DNA of 6,630 nt from Acidobacteriota bacterium (GCA_003819755.1 RPQK01000439.1:1-6630), one strand, 5' to 3'; shown: positions 1 to 6,251, counted from the first letter of the stretch. The notes: a model not told the origin generated them from the letters alone. Numbers and translations: made by a program.

Positions 1-157
1 GGCAACGAGAGGCCGACGCTTTATCAGGCCTGGAGGCGACGCCGCTTTCCCCTGTGCACAATCAAGCCGGTTGAATGCTGATGCCGTTGGGCTCGATCCT
101 GCATGGGGGAAAGCGGCGTCGCCTCGAGGCCTGATAAAGCGTCGGCCTCTCGTTGCC
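1..157. repeat. Long near-perfect inverted repeat (58-bp arms, 42-bp loop)
   Basis: Bases 1-58 are the reverse complement of bases 100-157, base n pairing with base 158-n. Only three positions fail (32/126, 53/105, 54/104), and two of those would be G-T wobble pairs in RNA. The central 59-99 is unique. The left arm begins at the window edge, so the element may be longer. The right arm runs straight into a GC-rich block starting GCCGCACTCC that, read on the minus strand, looks like a dispersed intergenic repeat I remember from Verrucomicrobiota-type genomes; this is a recollection, not a search result. No transposase is seen and no T-tract follows the hairpin, so a simple terminator is unlikely. 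It could be a miniature inverted-repeat element, a pair of opposed repeat copies, or a structured RNA. Confidence 0.9.
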
Positions 158-514
158 GCCGCACTCCAAAATGGCCTGGCGCCCCCGCGTTCGAAAAAGT
201 AAATGGCAAGGGGCGTCTCGCCCCGTCCGCGCGGCCAGCAAAAGGCGGCCCGATTCTACACCCACGTCTCTCGTAGTCAACAGCACTGAGCCTTGTCTTG
301 ACTCCATCAGCCTCGATTGGGATTAGTCTCCCATCCAGAAGTGCCGTATTTGCTCGCTTTTCCGAACACCCGTCAGACCTTTGCGCAATAATCAGAACTG
401 ACATTACCAGTTTATTCCCGAAATGCCGGTGCTGTGCGCTCCCTCAGTTGGTGCAGGGAGCAGTCGTCTGGGAATTCGCGCCACAGACCGGAGAAGTCAC
501 GGGAGCGAAAATTC
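158..514. other. Gene-poor intergenic stretch with repeat-like sequence
   Basis: I see no convincing gene in these 357 bases. Open frames on either strand lack a plausible ribosome binding site and recognisable protein content. The first part (158 to about 250) is very GC-rich and looks like continued dispersed-repeat sequence. It holds a small perfect hairpin, GGGGCG-TCT-CGCCCC, at 210-224. From about 250 to 500 the composition is more ordinary and could include the upstream region of the small ORF starting at 515. I could not identify a convincing sigma-70 promoter there. Confidence 0.6.
210..224. repeat. Short perfect GC hairpin
   Basis: GGGGCG (210-215), loop TCT, CGCCCC (219-224). It lies in the GC-rich block beside the large palindrome and is probably part of the same dispersed-repeat sequence. 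No T-run follows on either strand, so it is not called a terminator. Confidence 0.5.
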
Positions 515-931
515 ATGAGTACCCCTAACAGAAAACCTCGCCGGGGCAATGGAATCAACGCGGCGCAGCTTACGCTTGATCTTCATTTTATCGACCCGCC
601 GGACACTTATGCGCCGGAAATCAGAGACGTAGATCTGCGGGACCCGGATGTTAATCGGCCGGAGCCGCCGCAGGTGAGCGCACCTGACGCTTCCGCGCCC
701 TTGAGGGCCGAAGTCCGGCACCTGCGAATCGAGCCGGCGGATTCCGAGGTGCCTGTAGCAGCTGATCTGAGCGACTTCTCCACTCACTGGGTGCTTTCCT
801 CCGGGAGCTCGACCTCCCCGCCTTTGAGCCGCCTCTGTCGGGGAATCGCACGCTTGATCGGAGGGCTTGGGGAGAAGAGGGAAAAAGGACCTCAAGGACC
901 TCAAGGACCTCAAAGACCCCAAGGACTATGA
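515..931 (+). CDS. Small hypothetical protein with repeat-encoded C-terminus (weak call)
   Basis: An ORF of 138 residues that I do not recognise. The ATG at 515 is chosen because GGGAG lies at 501-505 with a nine-base spacer; longer in-frame starts upstream lack this. The first ~85 residues are acidic and proline-rich and look moderately coding-like. From about residue 88 (base ~778) they give way to Ser/Thr-rich sequence, while another frame carries coding-like residues (FLRELDLPAFEPP, about 798-840). A frameshift or degenerating gene is therefore possible. The last ~20 residues (GEKREKGPQGPQGPQRPQG) are encoded by the left arm of the 9-bp repeat palindrome, so they are probably acquired sequence. 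It converges on the cyclase gene, overlapping it by six bases. No signal peptide, membrane segment or known domain is visible. It may not be a functional gene. Confidence 0.38.
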   Translation: MSTPNRKPRRGNGINAAQLTLDLHFIDPPDTYAPEIRDVDLRDPDVNRPEPPQVSAPDASAPLRAEVRHLRIEPADSEVPVAADLSDFSTHWVLSSGSSTSPPLSRLCRGIARLIGGLGEKREKGPQGPQGPQRPQGL

Positions 932-988
932 ACGAGCTTGTCCTTGAGGTCTTTGAGGTCCTTGAGGTCCTTCTTCCCGCTTCTCCCC
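869..988. repeat. Palindromic cluster of 9-bp tandem units at a convergent gene junction
   Basis: The left arm (869-926) and right arm (940-988) are reverse complements flanking a 13-base loop (927-939). Each arm has a GGGGAGAAG-type outer flank followed by tandem units of consensus GGACCTCAA: four plus GGAC on the left (887-926), three plus GGAC on the right. The arms differ by one whole unit and a few substitutions. The stop codons of both converging ORFs lie at the arm/loop boundary (926-928 on the minus strand, 929-931 on the plus strand). Tandem 9-bp clusters of this kind recur in intergenic regions of some environmental bacteria, as I remember it. A strong RNA hairpin could form in either transcript and may help end transcription or block exonucleases, but no T-tract follows on either strand, so it is not a classical intrinsic terminator. 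Confidence 0.9.
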
Positions 989-1906
989 TGCGCTCTCGGC
1001 GCAAACCCGGAAGATTTCAACCGGTTCAGCGACGTTTTTGAGTGGCTGGATTCCAATCGATTGCAGGCAAAAGCGGGGCTGAACCCGCCGAGCGGTGTCG
1101 GGTCCGCAGAGGACACAATTACCCGGCGAGAGGGCGGCAATCCGGGCGGCAATGTTGGTGGTGGAGCCTGAGGCGGTGTAGGTCCACCGGCTCCCGGTCA
1201 GCCCGTCAAAGCGCGAGGTCCCGAGAAGAACCGGGCCGGAGTTGATGCCGATCCGAACCTCAAGGGGTGCAGGCAGCCCGACTGCCTCGGGCTCCAGCTT
1301 CTCGACTTTCCGCTGCATGGCCAGAGCCGCTCGGCTGGCGTTGCAGGCGTGTTGGACCGGTTCCGGATTCTGGAAAATGACCATCAGGCTGTCGCCTGCC
1401 GTCTCATTGATGTCGCCGTCGTTCTGCACGATGTCGTCAACCAGAGTGGAGAACAGCGATTCGATGAGGCTGTTCATCTTATCCTTGCCCAGGGACTCGC
1501 AAAGACGGGTGTATCCGACAACGTCCAGGAACAAGACCGACACATCCCGTTCTTCCTTGTCTAACGACACGCCCTCCGGGTTTGTCGCGACCAGCCTGCG
1601 CACCGCGGAGGGAACGAAGTGTCCCAAATCCACCTGTATTTTTTCGAGCAAGCGGATCCTCTGCAGGTGGGCTTCCAACTGCTGATTCTTAGATTCCAGT
1701 GTTTGGATAAGCTCGCTCAGGTGCATCTCGCGCGCCTCGACCTGGACCATCATCATCCCGAACGCTTCTGCCAGCTGCGTGATTGCGTCGGGATACCGTC
1801 CCGTCTGCGTGAGCTCGAAAAGCTCGGAGGCGTCGTCATAACAGCCTCGGGAGACCTTCATTGTCGCCCGGATCAACACGTCCAGAAGCAAGTTGAAGTC
1901 GCTCAT
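926..1906 (-). CDS. Class III adenylate/guanylate cyclase domain protein
   Basis: A soluble 326-residue protein expected to make cyclic AMP or cyclic GMP from ATP or GTP in the cytoplasm. Residues 1-60 form a helical N-terminal region ending LAEAFGMMMVQVEARE, about 60-95 a predicted coiled coil that suits dimerisation, and about 118-300 the class III catalytic domain. The metal-binding aspartates are present: D128 in FLDVVGYT and D172 in GDINETAGD. So are the transition-state Asn and Arg, N251 and R255 in TNIAARI. The substrate-selecting position that is Lys in adenylate cyclases is E168, as in guanylate cyclases, while its partner position is T244 (TYTASG), as in many bacterial adenylate cyclases, so substrate choice is open. 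The tail after about residue 306 (GEKREEGPQGPQRPQGQARS) comes from the 9-bp repeat. The ATG at 1906 is preceded by a weak AAGGG. It is the last operon gene, nine bases after the cytochrome gene, and its product could be the ligand for the cNMP-binding domain of the first gene. Confidence 0.93.
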   Translation of the reverse strand: MSDFNLLLDVLIRATMKVSRGCYDDASELFELTQTGRYPDAITQLAEAFGMMMVQVEAREMHLSELIQTLESKNQQLEAHLQRIRLLEKIQVDLGHFVPSAVRRLVATNPEGVSLDKEERDVSVLFLDVVGYTRLCESLGKDKMNSLIESLFSTLVDDIVQNDGDINETAGDSLMVIFQNPEPVQHACNASRAALAMQRKVEKLEPEAVGLPAPLEVRIGINSGPVLLGTSRFDGLTGSRWTYTASGSTTNIAARIAALSPGNCVLCGPDTARRVQPRFCLQSIGIQPLKNVAEPVEIFRVCAESAGEKREEGPQGPQRPQGQARS

Positions 1907-1915
1907 CTTGACCCT

Positions 1916-3472
1916 TCACCTGTGCAAGAGCAGAAGCCTCAGGGCTTCGGGTACCCGCGATTCCCGTTGTTTCTGGAGGACCACCGAATGACATAATTCA
2001 CAGTCCTGGGAGATGGTCCTGCCGTCGGTTGCCTGGTGAGACTGATCGTGACATCGAAAACACCCGGCGTCCCCCTGATGTCCTCTATGGTCCGGGTAGG
2101 TGCCCCATTTTATCCCGTTGGCAGGGAACACGTTCCTGGAATACGCCTCGGTGTACAGAGTATCGGCTGCCTTTCGAATCTCGCCATCGTGGTTCCTGGA
2201 CCATTCGGGGTGTTTGCCCTGGTAATATTGCGCCAGGCGCGAACGGATTGCGGTATGAGCTTGTTCGTGAGCATATCCGCCGTCGAGCGCGTACAGCGCG
2301 GCCGCCTTCCCGTCGGGCAGGGTACGGTCGAGGCGTCCGTCCAAGAACAGCTCGTCGACGGATTGTTCGACCGTCTGGAAAGTGTGCGGCACCCGGTTGT
2401 GGCAGTCGGAGCAGTCCATCTCTCGCCAGGGGGCGTCAGCGGGAAGCTCGGGCAAGTCCGATCGCTCGTAGGTTGTGACCTTTCCGCCCCGGGTCACTCG
2501 AATGTCCCGGATCTTCAAACGCTGCCGGTCCAGCGCGCGGTATTCCACCTTATCCGACTGGCTGGCGTGCCAGTGGATTCCGCTGAACGCACCTGATTCA
2601 GGCCGGAATCCGCCGATCTTCAACAGAACTGCGCTGACCTCCGGATCGCCCACGCGCCCGTCACTCGGGATGGATCTGAAGACCTTCATTTCATTGCCGT
2701 GGAACACCTTGGGAGAGTGACAGTACTCGCAAGTCTCAACCGCCGGACGGAGGTTTTCGATGGGCGTTGAGATCGGCCGGCTGTATGTCTTGGCAAGCAC
2801 GGCGTACACCTGATGCAGTCCCGACAGCTTGGACTTCACAAACCATGATGCCCCAGCTCCGATGTGACATTCGGCGCAGGTGACATGGGAATGCGAGGAG
2901 CGAGCATGGAGGCGGTATTCCGCCTGCATCACCGAGTGGCACTGCACACCGCAAAACTCGATCGATTCACTGAAGTGGTACAAGTGATAGCCGCTCACAA
3001 AGAAAGCGATGATCGCCAGGACCGCGGCGGTGAGCAGGTACCGCCGTCGCAAGCGCCCCTGGGCGGCCTGCGCCCGCTTCCGGGCGGTAATGTCCCGGAT
3101 GATGAGATGGACGACGTACTTCTCCTGGTGAAAGAAGGGGAACGCCATCATGTCAACGTCGAGGGCGGAACCGTCAGCCCTCAGGAGGCGCTCCTCGACA
3201 AACGGAAAGTCCTGAGTCCGCTCGACCAGTTCCCGGATCCTCCGTGCAACATCGAATTTTGAATCCGGGTGCAGGATGTCATCAAGCCGGTGTCCGCGCA
3301 GGGATTCCGGGGACTCATAGCCGAGCATTTCGGTCCCTGCCAGGTTGATATACAGGATCACTCCCGCTTCGTCGCACAGCAGCACCATGTCCGGTGACGT
3401 CTCGACCAGGCGCCGGTACTGCGTTTCCGATTGCTGCAATTCGTGATTGTCGTTGTTATTCGTATCGGTCAA
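1916..3472 (-). CDS. PAS domain - membrane anchor - hexaheme NapC/NirT-family cytochrome c fusion
   Basis: 518 residues. Residues about 16-130 form a PAS domain (ETSPDMVLLCDEAGVILYIN, then the closing IIRDITARKRAQ), a cytoplasmic sensor fold. A basic stretch (RLRRR) and one membrane helix (about 144-165) follow. The remainder is a periplasmic cytochrome of the NapC/NirT family, which takes electrons from membrane quinols. Six covalent heme motifs are visible: a variant CxxxCH at 174-179 (CGVQCH), then CxxCH at 199, 248, 354, 471 and 491. The CxxxCH first site and the following GAGASWFVKSKLSG stretch are, as I remember, typical of a large environmental NapC-like group, so this is not a damaged motif. 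Basic residues before the helix support PAS inside, hemes outside. The start is TTG at 3472, supported by GGAGAG at 3477-3482. It lies 14 bases after the first gene and nine before the cyclase. Fusing PAS to the quinol-oxidising cytochrome suggests sensing or regulating quinol oxidation; the PAS ligand is unknown. Confidence 0.94.
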   Translation of the reverse strand: MTDTNNNDNHELQQSETQYRRLVETSPDMVLLCDEAGVILYINLAGTEMLGYESPESLRGHRLDDILHPDSKFDVARRIRELVERTQDFPFVEERLLRADGSALDVDMMAFPFFHQEKYVVHLIIRDITARKRAQAAQGRLRRRYLLTAAVLAIIAFFVSGYHLYHFSESIEFCGVQCHSVMQAEYRLHARSSHSHVTCAECHIGAGASWFVKSKLSGLHQVYAVLAKTYSRPISTPIENLRPAVETCEYCHSPKVFHGNEMKVFRSIPSDGRVGDPEVSAVLLKIGGFRPESGAFSGIHWHASQSDKVEYRALDRQRLKIRDIRVTRGGKVTTYERSDLPELPADAPWREMDCSDCHNRVPHTFQTVEQSVDELFLDGRLDRTLPDGKAAALYALDGGYAHEQAHTAIRSRLAQYYQGKHPEWSRNHDGEIRKAADTLYTEAYSRNVFPANGIKWGTYPDHRGHQGDAGCFRCHDQSHQATDGRTISQDCELCHSVVLQKQRESRVPEALRLLLLHR

Positions 3473-3476
3473 GTTA

Positions 3477-3482
3477 CTCTCC
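3477..3482 (-). promoter_or_regulatory. Ribosome binding site that fixes the TTG start of the PAS-cytochrome gene
   Basis: The minus strand reads GGAGAG, then four bases (TAAC), then TTG at 3472. No nearby ATG or GTG has a comparable site, and the PAS domain begins about 15 residues into the protein, so the TTG start is well supported. The site lies in the 14-base gap after the TAG of the upstream gene, which fits translation within an operon. Confidence 0.7.
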
Positions 3483-3486
3483 GCAG

Positions 3487-6072
3487 CTATGCAAGCAGGA
3501 CAAGTCCAACAAACAGGAGGTAAAGGAACATCGAGCCGACAATACCCGGAGTCCTCAGCCGGGGTTTCGGCAACTTCCTTTCAACGATCAGGGTCATACC
3601 CATTCCGGCACTCAGAACGATCAATTCCACTGCCTTAACCTGCCACGGAAGAAAGACGATACCCGACAACTGGTCCCATCCGGCCAGACGGTCAAGGATT
3701 CCGAGCGCCTCCGGTCCCCTGCCGAGCAAAGCTCCGAACTGATAGGCCAGTTCGCAAGCGACAACGAGCGGGGCGATGCCGACGAGCAAAGAGGCGCCCG
3801 ACGTGAGCCACGTGGAAGGCCTCACCACCTCCGTAGCCGTTGACTCATGCTCCGTACTCCTGGCGGCGATCATCGACAGCCCCTTCGCGAGTGCGAGCGT
3901 CCCAGCCCACAGCAGCACGGTCAAGCCGGCGAGGATCAAGGCCGACGCGTCGAGGCTTCTCAACGGGTCGAGCAACCCGGAGTGATCGGACAGACGCAGG
4001 AGCTGCGTTGCGACCATGACCGGAACGAAGGCTGGCAATGCAGCGCTCAATCTTCGATTCTTCCACAGCTCCTGCGCAGGCAAGCGAAGATTGACCAGCG
4101 GGGAGTTGTTGGGGCAGACCTTGATGCAATCCGCACAAAGGATGCAGTCCGTGTTTTCACTGAGGGAGAAAGGCCCCTCGAACATCGGACAGCCCGACTG
4201 GCCTGGCTCCCCGCGGTAACAGACATGGCTGGCGCAATCGCTGTTGCAGACAGCCGTCCTTCCTCGCAGCTCGAGGGCCGAGCAGGTTGCCAGGCTACCC
4301 ACCCAGTTTCCGAGCGGGCAGAGAAACCTGCACCAGGTGCGGCGTTTAAAAACCAGGCCGGCCAACGCGGCGAGGAGCAGGATGGAGAGAATGAGGACGA
4401 CAGTGGGTCCGGGCGAGTGCGGCATCCCGGTCACAACTTCAGCCCAGAGAATGATCCCCAGGCCCAGTGCGGCAAGGTAGGGTCCGCGGCGACGCAGCCA
4501 ATTCGGAGGATCGCGCCGGAGTCCGGTGGAAGACAGGATCGAGGACAACCGGCCGAATGGGCAGAAGGAGCAGCCGAGGCGTGCCACTACCAGGGTCGAA
4601 ATCAAAAACAGCGGCTCGCCGATCCCCCAGACGGCGACGAGCGCCAGGTCTGTGCCGGTCGACCAGAAGCCGGCTATGGTGAAGAGAACAACCGCCGACA
4701 GGGCCAATCCGGTTAACAACTGGCATGCGGAGGGGAAATAGCGTGACAGGAAGAGGCTCTTTACCTCGGGTTGCTTCAGCAGTTCAACGGCCGGACCACC
4801 CTGCTCGTCGGCCCCGACAAAGATGTCCTGAGCCCGGATCTGCTCGCTCTCGGTCAGTTTGATGGCCCTTCGGACAACGATGTCCAACTCCTCGACATTT
4901 CCTGGCCAATCGTAGGCGAGGACGGCCTGATAGGCCTCCTGCTCGACTCCCGTGATCCTTTTGCCGAGCCGCTTGCTCAACGACTCGACCAGGGCGTCGA
5001 GGATCAGGGCCAAATCCTTCTTGCGGCGCGCCAATGTCGGGACTGAAATGCGGTTTTTCGAGAAGCCTTCGGAGAGCAGCCGCTCAGACAAGTTTGGACG
5101 AGACGAGCCTGTATCCTTTGAGAGAAGGCCGATGATCCGGGCAGTGGATCGCCGTCTCTGTCCGTCGGCCAGCGGGAAGGTCCCCGTTTCCAGGTATCCC
5201 GCCAGCTTTTCCTGGACGGCCGGTTGGAGCGAATCGATATTCTCGATGACCAGCGTTCCCCCGTCGGCCGCCTGAAGGAGCCCCATTCGCCCACTTTTGA
5301 TGGAAGGAATTATGCCGGGGGGGCATCCAAACAGCGTTGCATCCTGGGCGAGCTCGGAAGCAATTCCTCCCGTGGACTCGACCTTCGACGCGTCGCCAAG
5401 GTGCACCTGATGAGGATCGAAAATGACGAAAGGCCCGCTGCTCTTGTCGCCGGCCTGGTGGATACGCCAGGCCACTGAACGCTTCTCGGTGCCGGGCGCT
5501 CCTCCAATAAGAACGGGTTCGGAGCAGCCGGCCAATCGCTCCGCTTCGGCGATCACCTCGGTGATCGCCTTCGTGCGCCCGACCAGCGGGACTTGCGGGC
5601 CGGCATAGTACTCGGAAAGCAGCCGCTGGTAGGCCTTCTCGGATGCCTCCGCCCGTGAAAGATCGGCCGTGACGCGATTAAGGTGCTTCGAGAGAGTCCG
5701 GGCGAGCGCGACCACCAGTTCGGGATGGGCGGTAACCACCCGATCAAATTCGGTCTTGCGGATGCCCATCAGGCGCACGTCGGTTGTGGTTCGGACGGAT
5801 GCGGAGCGTGGTTGTCCAGTCAGCAGCGCCATTTCGCCGAACACCGCGCCACGTTCGAGGAGGGTCAGCTGGCGCCGGCCGCCGTCCTCGGACTCGCTGT
5901 AGACCGAGACCGCGCCCTCGAGCACGATGTAAAGACAGTCTCCCGGGTCCCCCTGGTGGAAGAGCACGCGCTCGGCAGGCAGCTCGATCGCAAGGGAACG
6001 GGCGGCGAGTTCTGACGTGATCTCAGAGGGCAGGGTGTTGAACGGCTCAATTGTAGATAGCGGACAACCCAT
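3487..6072 (-). CDS. cNMP-binding - degenerate sigma-54-type AAA+ - NapH-like membrane iron-sulfur fusion protein
   Basis: 861 residues from the ATG at 6072 (a TTG at 6081 would add three). Residues about 10-131 are a Crp-type cyclic-nucleotide-binding domain whose phosphate-binding cassette looks intact (FGEMALLTGQPRSASV, 78-93). About 160-420 resemble the AAA+ module of sigma-54 activators, but nearly every working motif is altered: Walker A is GGAPGTEKRS (190-199), the GAFTGA loop is absent, Walker B ends EN rather than DE (277-278), and the sensor II Arg is Glu in GNVEE (391-395). No DNA-binding helix-turn-helix follows. From about 449 it is an integral membrane protein with roughly nine helices. 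It has the paired motifs CxxCP (C501, C504) and CxxxCP (C581, C585) of NapH/NosR-type proteins, a four-Cys group (C609, C613, C618, C628) and a classical 4Fe-4S motif (C643, C646, C649, C653). Helix count and basic loops place the Fe-S sites and N-terminal domains in the cytoplasm. It is the first operon gene. Likely role: quinone-linked electron transfer modulated by cNMP. Confidence 0.93.
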   Translation of the reverse strand: MGCPLSTIEPFNTLPSEITSELAARSLAIELPAERVLFHQGDPGDCLYIVLEGAVSVYSESEDGGRRQLTLLERGAVFGEMALLTGQPRSASVRTTTDVRLMGIRKTEFDRVVTAHPELVVALARTLSKHLNRVTADLSRAEASEKAYQRLLSEYYAGPQVPLVGRTKAITEVIAEAERLAGCSEPVLIGGAPGTEKRSVAWRIHQAGDKSSGPFVIFDPHQVHLGDASKVESTGGIASELAQDATLFGCPPGIIPSIKSGRMGLLQAADGGTLVIENIDSLQPAVQEKLAGYLETGTFPLADGQRRRSTARIIGLLSKDTGSSRPNLSERLLSEGFSKNRISVPTLARRKKDLALILDALVESLSKRLGKRITGVEQEAYQAVLAYDWPGNVEELDIVVRRAIKLTESEQIRAQDIFVGADEQGGPAVELLKQPEVKSLFLSRYFPSACQLLTGLALSAVVLFTIAGFWSTGTDLALVAVWGIGEPLFLISTLVVARLGCSFCPFGRLSSILSSTGLRRDPPNWLRRRGPYLAALGLGIILWAEVVTGMPHSPGPTVVLILSILLLAALAGLVFKRRTWCRFLCPLGNWVGSLATCSALELRGRTAVCNSDCASHVCYRGEPGQSGCPMFEGPFSLSENTDCILCADCIKVCPNNSPLVNLRLPAQELWKNRRLSAALPAFVPVMVATQLLRLSDHSGLLDPLRSLDASALILAGLTVLLWAGTLALAKGLSMIAARSTEHESTATEVVRPSTWLTSGASLLVGIAPLVVACELAYQFGALLGRGPEALGILDRLAGWDQLSGIVFLPWQVKAVELIVLSAGMGMTLIVERKLPKPRLRTPGIVGSMFLYLLFVGLVLLA

Positions 6073-6097
6073 AAAGACCAATCAACAAAGGCGGGTT

Positions 6098-6128
6098 ATT
6101 ATAAATCACGACAAGGGGAAGGTTTCAA
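6098..6128 (-). promoter_or_regulatory. Candidate sigma-70 promoter of the operon
   Basis: Read on the minus strand, TTGAAA (6123-6128) matches a -35 box and TATAAT (6098-6103) is a perfect -10 box. The spacer is 19 bases, two longer than ideal. Transcription would start near 6091, giving a leader of about 18 bases before the ATG at 6072 and only about 9 before the TTG at 6081. This favours the ATG. The leader has no Shine-Dalgarno sequence. Confidence 0.5.
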
Positions 6129-6204
6129 AGAATTTGGTCGTGGGTCAGTTTGTGGCGGGGCTTCAATGCAGGGTGGGTTTCGAGGGGGGGATTGAGCGTG
6201 CTCC

Positions 6205-6237
6205 TTGACCTTTGCTGAAAAGAACGATATTGATAAT
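6205..6237 (+). promoter_or_regulatory. Weak candidate promoter for the histidine kinase gene
   Basis: TTGACC (6205-6210) is a good -35 box, but the best -10 match, GATAAT (6232-6237), is 21 bases away, and TATTGA (6228-6233) at the right 17-base spacing is a poor match. Using the latter, transcription would start only about 10-12 bases before the ATG at 6252, so the mRNA would be nearly leaderless. Confidence 0.25.
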
Positions 6238-6251
6238 TCTTGAAAATCGGC

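Larger units (their letters stand above)
6073..6251. promoter_or_regulatory. Divergent intergenic region between the operon and the kinase gene
   Basis: This 179-base region separates the divergent starts of the fusion gene (ATG at 6072, -) and the kinase (ATG at 6252, +), so it should carry both promoters. It holds one good minus-strand promoter (own entry), one weak plus-strand candidate and a G-run at 6184-6190. Neither flanking gene has a clear Shine-Dalgarno sequence. No sigma-54 -24/-12 element and no full FNR or CRP palindrome is visible. Confidence 0.6.

Noticed and set aside
24..404. Minus-strand open frames across the large palindrome and the GC-rich block
   Set aside because: They are mostly repeat sequence read as protein (Arg-rich, no domain), and lack a ribosome binding site.
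887..970. CRISPR-like array
   Set aside because: The units are only nine bases, directly adjacent, with no spacers, and arranged as a palindrome.
869..988. Classical rho-independent bidirectional terminator
   Set aside because: The hairpin is strong and well placed, but neither strand has a T-tract after it, and the coding regions run into the stem.
2036..2596. Plus-strand open frame opposite the hexaheme cytochrome gene
   Set aside because: The minus-strand frame carries six heme motifs and family-specific sequence; the antisense frame has no ribosome binding site and no known protein features.
3847..4716. Long plus-strand open frame (289 residues) opposite the membrane part of the fusion gene
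   Set aside because: It is antisense to a gene with clear Cys motifs and membrane helices. Its own translation is low-complexity, rich in Gln, Arg and Gly, with no recognisable domain: a shadow of a GC-rich gene.
5548..5569. Perfect palindrome with 10-bp arms (GGCGATCACC, loop TC, GGTGATCGCC)
   Set aside because: It lies inside the coding region for the segment AITEVIAEA of the fusion protein, far from any gene start. It is noted as a possible operator-like site but is more likely a by-product of codon choice.
4800..5600. A working sigma-54-dependent transcription activator
   Set aside because: The GAFTGA loop, the Walker B acidic pair and the sensor II Arg are missing, and a membrane domain replaces the Fis-type DNA-binding domain.
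6230..6244. FNR/CRP-like site starting TTGAT in the divergent intergenic region
   Set aside because: Only the left half-site fits. The right half (CTTGA) matches ATCAA at two of five positions, so the palindrome is not supported.
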